A stretch of DNA of 64,000 nt from an uncultured Clostridia bacterium (GTDB taxonomy: Bacteria; Bacillota; Clostridia; TANB77; UBA1234): positions 1 through 64,000 of the forward strand of contig CAKPAA010000008.1 of assembly GCA_934132775.1 (NCBI GenBank). The letters are read 5' to 3'. The translations under genes and the position numbers were made by a program. Positions 63,755-64,000 of this stretch are shown here, piece after piece. Positions within the stretch are counted from its first letter, which is position 1. Each line of letters starts with the position of its first letter. The notes beneath the pieces were generated by a model. The model was not told where the DNA came from. It searched no databases and worked only from the letters and a program-made list of their open reading frames with translations.

Positions 63755-64000
63755 ATGAATCAAAAAAAATATATAAAAAATATTACAGTTGAATATTATA
63801 ATACATGTTCACTTATAAAATTAGAAGAAAAAATTAATACTTATACACGTGGAAAAATTGATATTTCTGAATTATTAGAAAATCTTCATAATAGAAATAT
63901 AAAAGATAGAATCATTAATTACAATGGTGAAAATATAATATTGAGTTCTATCGAATATAATAGCCAAACTAACTTATGGGAATTAATTTTCTTTAAAAGT
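63755..64000 (+). CDS. Partial gene of unknown function at the window edge
   Basis: An open frame of 82 codons from ATG (63755) to the window end starts MNQKKYIKNITVEYYNTCSL. It is AT-rich like its neighbours and has no recognised motif in the visible part. The C-terminal part lies outside the window. Confidence 0.5.
   Translation, partial: MNQKKYIKNITVEYYNTCSLIKLEEKINTYTRGKIDISELLENLHNRNIKDRIINYNGENIILSSIEYNSQTNLWELIFFKS

Noticed and set aside
1..64000. CRISPR array or cas genes
   Set aside because: No regularly spaced repeats and no Cas-like proteins were seen.

Overview
The window is AT-rich DNA from a low-GC Gram-positive bacterium, most likely an uncultured, gut-type member of the Clostridia. 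The reasons are the Firmicutes gene order of the ribosomal S10-spc-alpha cluster, zinc forms of S14, S4, L36 and adenylate kinase, strong AGGAGG ribosome binding sites, a threonine T-box, and a bofA gene, which implies sporulation. Placement below class is not possible from the sequence alone.

Layout. 1-3900: a prepilin-like gene, the rpsF-ssb-rpsR operon, an RNase G homologue and peptidyl-tRNA hydrolase (pth). 3900-9400: a lone VirD4/TraG coupling ATPase on the plus strand, galE, a replication-relaxation-like protein and an S1-domain protein. 9400-28100: the ribosomal supercluster on the minus strand, from a promoter at 28028-28056 and a long hairpin-rich leader through rpsJ ... rplQ. rpmD is missing, a small membrane-protein gene sits between secY and adk, and thyX sits between adk and map. 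28100-33800: thrS with its T-box, bofA, two repeat-HTH genes, ung and a vanW-like gene. 33900-46000: an accessory region with deformylase, decayed genes, a structured-RNA candidate, a Kiwa-like kwaB-kwaA pair, a YHYH/Ig-like surface protein, a DUF4268 nuclease plus DUF5677-like pair, and an FtsZ paralogue near a WYL regulator. 46000-47800: a composition-shifted foreign gene, a tRNA-Met-like fragment and a tnpV gene. 47900-61900: a defence island on the minus strand (XRE regulator, methylase-like protein, a GIY-YIG/helicase/methyltransferase fusion, a DUF262 protein, an HNH protein, and a SMEK-STAND NTPase). 62000-63630: an IS30-like element with a broken transposase. The last gene runs off the right edge.

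Main observation. Four genes (pth, the KOW-domain gene, thyX and kwaB) are each split into two reading frames, and in every case the break lies exactly at an in-frame CGG codon. Skipping one base there (NNN C GGN) restores the full conserved protein, including the Pth GLGNPG motif with its catalytic Asn. By an eye scan of every CCG/CGG in the window, I found no in-frame CGG in any other vertically inherited gene. The only other three lie in foreign-looking genes (31289, 31683, 46348). This suggests that CGG is unassigned or hungry in this lineage and is passed by +1 frameshifting or by four-base decoding of CGGN. That could be a previously undescribed translational system. The main rival explanation is systematic sequence error.
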